A stretch of DNA of 64,000 nt, taken from NCBI RefSeq assembly GCF_945859825.1, contig NZ_CAMAPC010000003.1, forward strand, positions 248,001 to 312,000, read 5' to 3'. Under the pieces are notes generated by a model. It ran no database searches and had not been told where the DNA came from. It saw only the letters and a program-made list of their open reading frames with translations. The stretch comes from Pseudoalteromonas holothuriae. Its GTDB lineage: Bacteria > Pseudomonadota > Gammaproteobacteria > Enterobacterales > Alteromonadaceae. Within the stretch, counting starts at the first letter, position 1. The number at the start of each line of letters is the position of its first letter. Below are positions 56,226 through 64,000 of the stretch, in pieces. The position numbers and the translations under genes are program-made.

Positions 56226-57776
56226 CTAGCGCCTAAAACGTACGACAAGTTCATACATATCACTTGCCACATCCGTTAATTCAGCGCTGACTTGCTTCAC
56301 TGTATCAGCACTGTGTAAACTATCATTTGCAAGGCTCGCAATATTCACAACCTGTTGATTAATGTCATCAGACACAGCCGCCTGCTCTTCAACTGAAGTG
56401 GCTATTTGTGTCGACATATCATGAATTTGACGCACCGCTTGTTGTATTTGCATTAACATATCGGTACTTTGAGCTAATTGATCAATACCAGATACCGACT
56501 CCTGCTCCCCTTGTTGAGCAATACTAACCGCATTTTGAGTGCTATCACTGAGTTCATTAATAATGGTGTGAATTTCTTTGGTAGATTCTTGTGTGCGTTG
56601 TGCGAGGTGACGAACTTCATCGGCAACCACAGCAAACCCACGGCCTTGTTCACCAGCTCGCGCTGCTTCAATAGCTGCATTTAGCGCCAGTAAGTTAGTT
56701 TGATCGGCGATTTGCTCAATAATTTGGGCAGCATCAGCAATACGCGTTGTTTGTTTAGAAACGCCAAGAACCGAGTCTCTGATTTGCAGAACCGTCTGAC
56801 CCAAAGCTTCAATCGCTTGCTTGGTCAACTGTGTTATACGTTCACTCTCATCAGCCATAGATAAAGCACTTTGTGCATGCTCCGCACTAATTTGTACACT
56901 GCCAGAGACATCATTAATAGTAGTACTCATTTCATTCATTGCAGTCGCTACTTGCTCAGTTTCTAACTGCTGATTTTGCAGTAACTTATAACTTTCACCT
57001 GCTTTTTCAAGTGCCTGAAGAGAGCCTGATGTTACTTCTTTAGCTGAATGTTCTATCCGCGTGATCACCGTATCTAAATGTGCCTGTTCACTACGCATTC
57101 GCACTTGAATGCTGGCCATTTTACCACCCCAGGTGGAGTAAACCTGCGTAGCAACCTCATCACAAAAGCTATGCTCAAGGCTCTGCTCTAAGCGTTTAAG
57201 CTGCTCACTGTCTCTCCAAAGGTTATAACTACTAATGCTTACGCTATTAATAAGCACCCAGAAAAATGCAATACTTTCAAAACTAAACGCCCATAACAAG
57301 ATCCCAACTACCAACATTGACATAGGCCAAAGCACGCGCAGTTTTGGCCATTTAAAGTTGCTATTTCTTTTATTCAATAAATTACTATACAGTGTTTGCG
57401 CACGTGCGACTGTGTCTTTATCAGGGCAGCGACGAACCGACTCATACCCCACCACTTTGCCTTTTTCGGTTACTGGCGTTACGTAGGCGTCAACCCAATA
57501 AAAATCGCCATTTTTACAACGATTCTTAACTACACCCATCCAAGGCTTGCCTGCTTTTAACTGCTTCCACATAGTAGCAAATGCCTCTGGGGGCATATCG
57601 GGGTGACGGACAATGTTATGATTTTGGCCAATTAACTCTTCACGCGTGAAGCCGCTTATAGCAATAAAATGCTCATTACAATCAACAATTTTTCCTTGTA
57701 GATCAGTTACTGAAACCAGTTTCACATCAGATGCAAAATGTTTTTGCTGCTGTGTTATAGGTTGATTGAGTCGCAT
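56226..57776 (-). CDS. Aer-like PAS-domain chemoreceptor
   Basis: A 516-residue aerotaxis-type receptor. The PAS domain (~15-125) has the [21 protein letters not shown] and [14 protein letters not shown] segments seen in FAD-binding Aer proteins. A short hydrophobic hairpin (~152-185) anchors it without a periplasmic domain. A cytoplasmic signalling domain follows with the conserved tip [19 protein letters not shown]. It would sense redox or oxygen via FAD and signal through CheA/CheW. The start ATG 57776 is 280-330 bp from the divergent hemH. Confidence 0.9.
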   Translation of the reverse strand: MRLNQPITQQQKHFASDVKLVSVTDLQGKIVDCNEHFIAISGFTREELIGQNHNIVRHPDMPPEAFATMWKQLKAGKPWMGVVKNRCKNGDFYWVDAYVTPVTEKGKVVGYESVRRCPDKDTVARAQTLYSNLLNKRNSNFKWPKLRVLWPMSMLVVGILLWAFSFESIAFFWVLINSVSISSYNLWRDSEQLKRLEQSLEHSFCDEVATQVYSTWGGKMASIQVRMRSEQAHLDTVITRIEHSAKEVTSGSLQALEKAGESYKLLQNQQLETEQVATAMNEMSTTINDVSGSVQISAEHAQSALSMADESERITQLTKQAIEALGQTVLQIRDSVLGVSKQTTRIADAAQIIEQIADQTNLLALNAAIEAARAGEQGRGFAVVADEVRHLAQRTQESTKEIHTIINELSDSTQNAVSIAQQGEQESVSGIDQLAQSTDMLMQIQQAVRQIHDMSTQIATSVEEQAAVSDDINQQVVNIASLANDSLHSADTVKQVSAELTDVASDMYELVVRFRR

Positions 57777-58045
57777 ACACCCTCTCTATACATTTAATTT
57801 AAGCATGTAACGCATGACGCTGCGCAGTGGCGCCAAAGGTACTGTGCCGCTGCAATCTATGCAAATAGATTTAGCCAAAAACTAAAAAAAACCAGACCAA
57901 TGTATAAAAATTATCATATTTATGTGCTTGCATATCCGATAAAGGTACTTAATCTAGCGGTTTTGCATTATTTTACTTTAGCTGGTATCAATTATAGATC
58001 GAGTTAACAGTTACGAACGTACTGATAATCTTGTAAAATTAACTC

Positions 58046-58071
58046 AGGCAGCGCCTTTTGATATGCTGCCT
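58046..58071 (+). promoter_or_regulatory. Leader hairpin upstream of hemH
   Basis: AGGCAGC (58046-58052) and GCTGCCT (58065-58071) form a 7-bp stem with a 12-nt loop, 40 nt before the hemH start. It may be a 5'UTR structure or the end of an operator; no regulator is implied by sequence alone. Confidence 0.35.
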
Positions 58072-58111
58072 CATCACTATAGATGCTACTCAATGTTCAA
58101 AGGAGCCGTGT

Positions 58112-59131
58112 GTGTCACGTTTTTCAGCAATTACTGATAACCCTCATGATGGGCGATTTAATCAAAAAACAGGGGTTTTAGTTACCAACTTAGGTAGTCC
58201 AGACGCCCCAACACCAAAAGCCCTGCGAGTCTACCTTGCTGAGTTTTTATCCGACCCGAGAATTGTTGAGATCCCAAGGCTAATTTGGTTAATGATTTTG
58301 CATGGTATTATTTTGCGAGTAAGACCAAAAAAATCAGCCAAAGCCTATCAAAGTGTTTGGACCGAGCATGGCTCACCTTTAATCCATATCTCACAGCAGC
58401 AAACAGACAAGCTAGCAGCACTTATTAAGCAACAAGGTTTTAGCAATACCGAAGTTGTTCTGGCAATGCGTTATGGTAACCCTTCAATTGAAGCTGGACT
58501 TGAAGCACTGCGCGATAAAGGCCTAACCCGAATCATCATTTTGCCTCTTTATCCTCAATATTCGAGCCCAACTACAGGTTCAACATTTGATGCTGTTGCC
58601 AACGTATTAAAAAAATGGCGTTGGGTGCCTGAGCTTCATTTTATTAATGGCTATCATAAAAACGATTTGTATATAGAATCTTTGGCAAACTCCATTGCTG
58701 AAGATTTACAAACCAACGGCACGCCACAAAAGCTGGTTTTTTCATACCATGGCATGCCTAAACAGTTTTTAGATAATGGCGACCCATATCACTGTTTGTG
58801 TCAACAAACGACGAGATTGGTGGTTGAGAAACTTGGACTCGATAAATCTCTTGTAGAAACCACATTCCAAAGTCGATTCGGTAAAGCTGAATGGTTAAAA
58901 CCGTACACTGATGCAACACTGGAAAGTTACCCAGAGCAAGGTATTAAAGATATTGCCATTGTTAGCCCCGCTTTTAGCGCTGACTGCTTAGAAACACTTG
59001 AGGAACTGGAAGAAGAAAATCGTGAGATTTTTGAACACGCTGGCGGAGAAAAGTATCGTTATATTCCCGCTTTAAATGATAGAGATGATCATATTAATGC
59101 TTTATTTGATGTGATAGAGCCGCTTTTGTAA
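58112..59131 (+). CDS. hemH: Ferrochelatase
   Basis: A 339-residue enzyme that inserts Fe2+ into protoporphyrin IX, the final step of protoheme synthesis. Motifs: GVLVTNLGSPDAPTPKALR at the N-terminus, LPLYPQYSS, the catalytic His in VFSYHGMPKQF and the C-terminal CLETLEEL with the conserved Glu. GTG 58112 is chosen because AAGGAG lies 6 nt upstream and the length then fits bacterial HemH; an in-frame TTG 54 nt upstream is less likely. It acts at the inner membrane face. It is monocistronic, with a terminator behind it. Confidence 0.95.
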   Translation: MSRFSAITDNPHDGRFNQKTGVLVTNLGSPDAPTPKALRVYLAEFLSDPRIVEIPRLIWLMILHGIILRVRPKKSAKAYQSVWTEHGSPLIHISQQQTDKLAALIKQQGFSNTEVVLAMRYGNPSIEAGLEALRDKGLTRIIILPLYPQYSSPTTGSTFDAVANVLKKWRWVPELHFINGYHKNDLYIESLANSIAEDLQTNGTPQKLVFSYHGMPKQFLDNGDPYHCLCQQTTRLVVEKLGLDKSLVETTFQSRFGKAEWLKPYTDATLESYPEQGIKDIAIVSPAFSADCLETLEELEEENREIFEHAGGEKYRYIPALNDRDDHINALFDVIEPLL

Positions 59132-59179
59132 TGTGAACAGAGCGGTTGATTTACAACCACACAATCCACACTTAATACA

Positions 59180-59207
59180 ATTGGTGTTTTAAAATCAAAA
59201 CACCAAT
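59180..59207. terminator. Terminator after hemH
   Basis: A perfect 11-bp stem (ATTGGTGTTTT / AAAACACCAAT) with loop AAAATC lies between the convergent hemH and the secreted hypothetical gene. The T- and A-rich inner bases suit either direction. Confidence 0.7.
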
Positions 59208-59282
59208 TTAAAGCCGATTATCTAAATTACTATTGGTCTAAGGACGCTTTGCTGGCGGTACTCACCTGATAAGTAATAACGG

Positions 59283-60326
59283 CTAAAGTTCACTGCCGTC
59301 TTGCCCACGCCATGACCAAGATGGATACAGTGTGCCATTTACGGTCGCATTATTGCCCGTCAAAATAGATTGAGGTTTATTTACACTCACCCAATTACTC
59401 GCAGTTGAATGTTCAAGTTCAAACACCACATTTCCATATAAAAAATAAGGCCCTGTAATTGATGAATTACGATATGCTGCAAACAATGTTTGACCACCCA
59501 TTTGCAACTGGCCAACGGAGCTTTCACGATTAACATCAACCGCCGCTTTACTCCATATCATCAATGAATCAATGTGTGTGTTATTGTCTGCTAAGAAATA
59601 ACCATTACCAGAGACTTGCACCGTCAAAAATTGATTTTGAGCATTTGAACGTGCCATTGATGTATCTAATATATTGAGCGTATTTTTTTCATTTCCAGCA
59701 TTAAACTGCGCGACTGCACTGCCTGATACTTCAAAGCCTGTATTGGTTGTTTCACCAATATAGGCCGTACTATTATCTGTAATAACAAATGGGTACAGCA
59801 GGTCATTCGTTAAAGATTTTGCATCGGTCGTTAAATTACTTAAAGTTGCAGTACTATTTGCAGTTACCGTTAACGCTCGCGTACCTGCCTCAACACTTAT
59901 TCCAACATCACGTAACACAACCGTACTGTTTGATATTTTTACTGCTTCTAACGCACTAACATTGGAATTTAACACAATAGAACCACTTTGCTGATCATCG
60001 TTACTAATTTCAATATTGCGTTTTTGTATAACAATTGGTCCGGAACATGCCCCCGTAATAGTAAACCGGCGCAGTTGCGTTGCCCATCGACTGTATTCTA
60101 TTGCTTTGATTAAAGCTTCAGAGTCATTACTGCAATTGACCAATGTTGTCCATTGAGTCGAGTTGCCTAATACAGCTTTATCATTGATAAAGCTGTTTTT
60201 AATAGCATTTTGAGTATCATCGGTTACGTGCTCTGAAATATGAGGTGCCGCTAATGCTTGGTTTATATGTAATGTCGCTGTGATTGCACATACACATAAT
60301 ATTATTATTCGTTCTTGAAATGTCAT
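59283..60326 (-). CDS. Secreted hypothetical protein, beta-helix-like (347 aa)
   Basis: A 347-residue exported protein with signal MTFQERIIILCVCAITATLHINQALA. The mature part is rich in Asn, Ser, Thr and short beta strands (NSNVSALEAVKISNSTVVLR, then AGTRALTVTANSTATLSNLT) that repeat at about 20-25 residues, suggesting a right-handed parallel beta-helix. It resembles polysaccharide-active or adhesin beta-helices in general, with no catalytic motif recognised. It is isolated and followed at a distance by a MITE copy. Confidence 0.7.
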   Translation of the reverse strand: MTFQERIIILCVCAITATLHINQALAAPHISEHVTDDTQNAIKNSFINDKAVLGNSTQWTTLVNCSNDSEALIKAIEYSRWATQLRRFTITGACSGPIVIQKRNIEISNDDQQSGSIVLNSNVSALEAVKISNSTVVLRDVGISVEAGTRALTVTANSTATLSNLTTDAKSLTNDLLYPFVITDNSTAYIGETTNTGFEVSGSAVAQFNAGNEKNTLNILDTSMARSNAQNQFLTVQVSGNGYFLADNNTHIDSLMIWSKAAVDVNRESSVGQLQMGGQTLFAAYRNSSITGPYFLYGNVVFELEHSTASNWVSVNKPQSILTGNNATVNGTLYPSWSWRGQDGSEL

Positions 60327-60522
60327 TAAACTATCCCTTTACATTTGTTTGTTTCCTATGCATAAACATGCACGCCTAGCAAAAGTAAATGGTTGTTACT
60401 ACCCAAATAAATTACTTTTGCAAGTACAAACCATAAGGTAGTAAAGTAGTTGGCGCAATTTATTGTATAAAAATCAAGCATGAAAAAACATCATGTACTT
60501 CTTCATATTATTTCACTGTGCT

Positions 60523-60790
60523 TAGGGGCTGTTGATCTTTGCTGTGTGTTTTTGCAGCAGTCATTCGGGTATTTTGGCAAGGCAGAACCTGCGTCGCATA
60601 GTTATTCTATGTAAGTCAGGTGATAACGTAGAAAAAATGCTCGGATGGCGCTGCCCAAAGGGTTCAACCAAAGGCTTCCACTACTTTGTCATTCGCAACT
60701 GACATAAATTATTATGCTGCATTACTCATTTCGCGTAATGAAAGCCTTTGATTTGAACAAAATTCATACCTCAAAGATCAACAGCCCCTA
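60523..60790. mobile_element. MITE-like element, copy 2 (268 bp, inverted relative to copy 1)
   Basis: The unit is bounded by perfect 18-bp terminal inverted repeats (TAGGGGCTGTTGATCTTT and its complement) and begins and ends with TA. Inverted, it matches 9115-9384 along its length. No coding capacity. Perfect TIRs make this copy better preserved than copy 1. Confidence 0.82.
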
Positions 60791-60838
60791 GTGATATGAA
60801 TAAAAAACGTCTTAAGAGATTCTTTTGTACTTGTTTAT

Positions 60839-61579
60839 TTATTTCACCACTTTAAACTTCTTTTCAAAATAGCGTCTAGACCACGAAATCGACACCACAC
60901 CGATTACCGATGGCAATATCCAGCTTAAAAATACCATGTCATTACCTAGTATATAGCTAAAAATATGACGCCCACCGAATGCTGAAAATGCGGTGTATAC
61001 GCCAATACCTGAGCCCAACATTGCAATTAAATGTTCAATAATCCAAGCTCTGGGTTTTAGTTTAGTCGTGAAGATATAACGAACATTCCCAATTACTACC
61101 ATAAGTGATACACCAGAGAATATCATTAGCAACGTTTGAGAGTGCATAACACCCAGCACCATTGAAACAAGTGCTGTGACAGCCAATAATATTAATAACC
61201 CTAAGTGTAATGGTGTGCGTAATAATGCATTATTCGCTTTAACTTTTAACACCCGCTCACCGTGATAAATAGAAACTAATACCAAAAGGGAAAGCATCAG
61301 TAAAAACAATGAAAATATACGGCTATTTTTGATATATTGTGCTTGCTCAAGTGTATCAGCGAACACTTTTGGCTTAACACTCATAGGGTCGATAAGTACT
61401 AAAATACAAGCAATAACGCCTAAAATTGATGTTCCATACATTGCCCAATTATAGTAATGCCCGTATCGATTATGTGTTTTACTACCTTTAGCTGCAATGA
61501 TAGGTATCCAAAATAACACCAAAGCAAAACTTCCTAATACTATATGCGTATAAACCACAAACTTATGTATATATTCCAC
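60839..61579 (-). CDS. Polytopic membrane protein, DUF2306-like
   Basis: About 246 residues with 6-7 membrane helices. The first (VVYTHIVLGSFALVLFWIPI) is followed by KGSKTHNRYGHYYNWAMY, a His/Tyr-rich loop typical of DUF2306-type membrane proteins. The GTG at 61579 has GAGGA upstream at good spacing; a TTG 18 nt farther is the alternative. Function unknown. It is divergent from the sensor kinase gene, sharing a ~165-bp upstream region. Confidence 0.68.
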   Translation of the reverse strand: MEYIHKFVVYTHIVLGSFALVLFWIPIIAAKGSKTHNRYGHYYNWAMYGTSILGVIACILVLIDPMSVKPKVFADTLEQAQYIKNSRIFSLFLLMLSLLVLVSIYHGERVLKVKANNALLRTPLHLGLLILLAVTALVSMVLGVMHSQTLLMIFSGVSLMVVIGNVRYIFTTKLKPRAWIIEHLIAMLGSGIGVYTAFSAFGGRHIFSYILGNDMVFLSWILPSVIGVVSISWSRRYFEKKFKVVK

Positions 61580-61746
61580 TACTTTGTCCTCAATCAAAAT
61601 TTATAAGACAAAGTTACACAAAGCGCTCAAATTGGCACAGTCACGAATGTCATATCCTGACTATGACAAATGTCATGACTCTACATTTTAGGCTGGTAAG
61701 CTAAATAGAACATCGCTATGATAATGAAAAAAAAGGCCAAAGATCA

Positions 61747-62853
61747 GTGTTTAACTACCCCCTAAGCTCATTATTAACCGTCATATTTACTTGGGCAGCT
61801 GTTGCACTATCTAGCTTGTTTGATACATCTAGGCTTGGGATAAATTACATTGAATATGCCATGCACGGTGTAGTGTTACTGCTCACATTGCTGGTCATTA
61901 ACGAATCAACATACTTTGGCTATAAAATTCGCTACTATTTTCTCACGCTACTTGCTAGTACTATTTTCAGCTTGATGTTTGTATCACCTTTAGCCATCGC
62001 ACTCATCTACAGCGTTATGTTTTGCTCTATTTTCGCTTTTTATGCTCCTGTAACGCTTTGTTATATTTACATATTATTCATCCATGGCTTATTTCTAGTT
62101 TGCCATGCACTTTATTGGCAAACAGGCTGGCAATGGTCTCATGCTGGCATGTTCATGGCATTTCACTTTTTTGCTCTAGTGATGACTCAACGTATGATAA
62201 GTGAGCGCAGCGCCAAAGAAGCACTGGCGTTGACCAATGCCAAATTAGAGGCAACACAGCAACTGCTAGGTAGTGCAGCTGCACAAAATGAACGCCTGCG
62301 CTTAGCTAGAGATTTACACGATGAAATGGGGCACTCTCTAACATCACTTATCATTAATTTAGATATCGCAAGGCGCACCTGCTCTGATGAGCAAAAAACA
62401 CAAATACAAGCCTGCTACGAACAAGCAAAACAAGCACTTGGTACAACACGAATAATTGTCAGCGATAATCGCGATGATATTGGCTTTGATTTAGTTACCT
62501 GCTTAATACAGCTAGCAAAGCAAACGCCAAGGTTAGTCGTTAATATTGACATCACTCAGACCATAGATCACGTTCCGATAGATATCTCACAATGCATACT
62601 AAAATGCACTCAAGAAGCTATCACTAACACGCTGAAACATGCTCCAACTGCCTCTGAAATAAATATTGCTTTACATCGTAACAATTCAGACCTTTTACTA
62701 ACAATTACAGACAATGGGCAAGTTAAAGGACACATCAATTTTGGCAATGGATTAACAGGCATGCAAGAACGAGTAACACAAGTAAAAGGGCGGCTGAGTA
62801 TAGATAAAACTATACAAGGGCTGAAGATCACCATTAGAGTACCTTATGAATAA
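61747..62853 (+). CDS. Sensor histidine kinase, NarL/DesK type
   Basis: A 368-residue membrane kinase with 5-6 N-terminal helices (~5-145), a short coiled coil, HisKA_3 with His191 (ARDLHDEMGHSLT) and HATPase_c (NTLKHAPTASEI, DNGQ, GNGLTGMQERV). The architecture resembles DesK/LiaS-type kinases that sense membrane or envelope state. The GTG start is weakly supported. It overlaps the response regulator by 8 nt, so the two form an operon and a two-component pair. Confidence 0.9.
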   Translation: MFNYPLSSLLTVIFTWAAVALSSLFDTSRLGINYIEYAMHGVVLLLTLLVINESTYFGYKIRYYFLTLLASTIFSLMFVSPLAIALIYSVMFCSIFAFYAPVTLCYIYILFIHGLFLVCHALYWQTGWQWSHAGMFMAFHFFALVMTQRMISERSAKEALALTNAKLEATQQLLGSAAAQNERLRLARDLHDEMGHSLTSLIINLDIARRTCSDEQKTQIQACYEQAKQALGTTRIIVSDNRDDIGFDLVTCLIQLAKQTPRLVVNIDITQTIDHVPIDISQCILKCTQEAITNTLKHAPTASEINIALHRNNSDLLLTITDNGQVKGHINFGNGLTGMQERVTQVKGRLSIDKTIQGLKITIRVPYE

Positions 62854-63493
62854 AATAAAAATACACTTAGTTGATGACCAATCCCTAATAAGACAAGGCA
62901 TGCGCTCACTGTTACAACTGACTCAAAATATCAGCGTGACAGGCGAGTCAAGTAGCGGTAACGCATTTTTACAGCTGCTATCACAAAAAAGTGTAGATGC
63001 CGATATTGTGCTGCTAGATATGCGCATGGAAGACGGCTCAGGCCTTGATGTACTTAACGCTCCGATAGCTCATCAAAGTCAGATTAAGTTCTTAATCTTA
63101 ACTACCTTTAACGAGAACAACTTTTTGCTCGGAGGAATGGAAGCCGGCGCAAGTGGGTACTTACTTAAAGACGTATCTCTTGAGGAACTTGTTGACGCTA
63201 TTGAGCGAGTGCAAGCAGGCGAAATCGTTCTACAAAATGAGTTAACTCAGCAGCTTTTAAAAGCTAAGCGTCAACCAGTTAAAACTCACATGCCATTGCT
63301 CACTGACAGAGAAATAGACATTTTAAAATTGATGGTGTCTGGTTTATCTAATAAAGAAATAGCAGCCAAAATTTTTAAAGCCGAAGGCACCGTTCGTAAC
63401 CATGTGTCTAATATTTTGAGTAAACTCGAAGTACGAGACCGTACGCAAGCGATACTCAAAACCTTAGAAATGGGACTATTGAATCAAGATTAA
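62846..63493 (+). CDS. LuxR/NarL-family response regulator
   Basis: A 215-residue regulator. The receiver domain has Asp58 (IVLLDMRMEDGSG) and LKDVSLEELVDAIE at its end; the C-terminal LuxR-type helix-turn-helix is LTDREIDILKLMVSGLSNKE followed by GTVRNHVSNILSKL. It is coupled by an 8-nt overlap to its cognate kinase. The divergent DUF2306-like membrane gene is a plausible target, as with other DesKR-like systems, but this is inference. Confidence 0.92.
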   Translation: MNKIKIHLVDDQSLIRQGMRSLLQLTQNISVTGESSSGNAFLQLLSQKSVDADIVLLDMRMEDGSGLDVLNAPIAHQSQIKFLILTTFNENNFLLGGMEAGASGYLLKDVSLEELVDAIERVQAGEIVLQNELTQQLLKAKRQPVKTHMPLLTDREIDILKLMVSGLSNKEIAAKIFKAEGTVRNHVSNILSKLEVRDRTQAILKTLEMGLLNQD

Positions 63494-63828
63494 TAATGTA
63501 AATACCTTTAAACCAACAGTTTTAGCCATAACTCGTATTAAAAGACTATAAAATAACGAAAACATGTAATAATACCGAATGATAGGAAGGAACTGGCTTA
63601 ATGAATAACTATATTACTTTGCGTTGATGTTATGTTGCTATTTTAGTTTTTAAACATGCCCATTTGCTAATAACGCCAATGTTAATATCTTGCGACTGAT
63701 AAACGGCTTAGTAACAAGGCAGAAATTTCGGTATATCGTTATTCTACATGAGCCATTGAGTTCACTAGAATGATCAATGTGTTAATGAAATTGGTCTCAG
63801 TCGCTAGCTCGCGCGATTCATACGCCTC
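63494..63828. other. Intergenic region after the two-component operon
   Basis: No gene is supported in this 335-bp stretch. It contains the second copy of a short dispersed repeat at 63711-63752. Confidence 0.5.
63711..63752. repeat. Short dispersed repeat, copy 2
   Basis: An imperfect ~42-bp match to 43495-43535, including CGTTATTCTACAT. Its full extent cannot be defined from two copies. Confidence 0.4.
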
Positions 63829-64000
63829 TCACGCCATGATAGAAATACCTTCAATCTCAGTCACTGTATTGGCATTGGCTCGCTCAATTATTTTCACTAA
63901 AGTAGACTGTATTGTTTCATCTTCTCTGGCGTCATTTTTACTTAAAAACTTTTGTTCTTGTGGCTGTGCGCCTTCTTCTAAAGTAAATGAAATAATCACT
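63829..64000 (-). CDS. 3' end of an unidentified gene (runs off the window)
   Basis: A frame open from the right edge down to a TGA at 63829-63831 gives about 56 residues, including KFLSKNDAREDETIQ and ending TEIEGISIMA. It is polar with a helical look and no motif I can name. Only the C-terminus is visible, so the function cannot be judged. Confidence 0.5.
   Translation of the reverse strand, partial: VIISFTLEEGAQPQEQKFLSKNDAREDETIQSTLVKIIERANANTVTEIEGISIMA

Overview
The window reads as a chromosomal segment of a marine gammaproteobacterium, most likely Pseudoalteromonas. The evidence is an AT-rich base composition, the glrK-qseG-glrR order, a three-gene chitin degradation cluster (GH18 chitinase, AA10 LPMO, GH18 chitinase), a Shewanella/Pseudoalteromonas-type H-NOX signalling module, several chemoreceptors, and many secreted or lipoprotein genes. 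The genus is an inference; no rRNA or tRNA gene was seen.

Left end (1-8257): five same-strand genes form a RiPP locus of the TOMM (thiazole/oxazole-modified microcin) type. They are a Ser/Thr kinase - cyclase-like - AAA/TPR fusion cut by the window edge, a 240-residue protein resembling the BMA_0021/BMA_0022 TOMM precursors, an amidohydrolase, a phytanoyl-CoA dioxygenase-like oxygenase, and a YcaO cyclodehydratase with an N-terminal leader-binding region. No flavin dehydrogenase or exporter is visible. This is the strongest candidate for an undescribed system.

8258-13600: an outer-membrane barrel protein, a MITE-like element, a GNAT acetyltransferase with a broken partial copy about 1.6 kb downstream, orphan genes, and three tandem small exported EF-hand proteins. 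13700-26000: glrK-qseG-glrR, preceded by two near-identical 16-bp palindromes; an amino-acid-type dCache chemoreceptor; a DUF4153-like membrane protein; an MFS transporter; a leucine-rich-repeat lipoprotein.

25900-30100: an endonuclease/exonuclease/phosphatase lipoprotein, then a decayed locus with an ISAs1 transposase remnant, a truncated secreted gene, two related small exported proteins and a third remnant of the same family, and a spermidine-synthase-like methyltransferase. 30290-43810: a hypothetical protein, a flavin amine oxidase, a PhzF-family enzyme, an orphan AAA ATPase under a perfect 37-bp palindrome, anmK, a RecQ-type helicase, a DUF2235 (Tle1-like) hydrolase, a periplasmic solute-binding protein and a DUF2798 protein.

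44000-51170: the chitin operon on the minus strand, with a 20-bp palindrome upstream and a terminator downstream. 51931-56003: an H-NOX nitric oxide sensor, its kinase and a REC-HDOD protein form one minus-strand operon, divergent from a REC protein with a degenerate HD-GYP domain. 56200-64000: an Aer-like receptor, hemH, a secreted hypothetical protein, a second inverted MITE copy, a DUF2306-like membrane protein, a NarL/DesK-type two-component pair, and the 3' end of a further gene.
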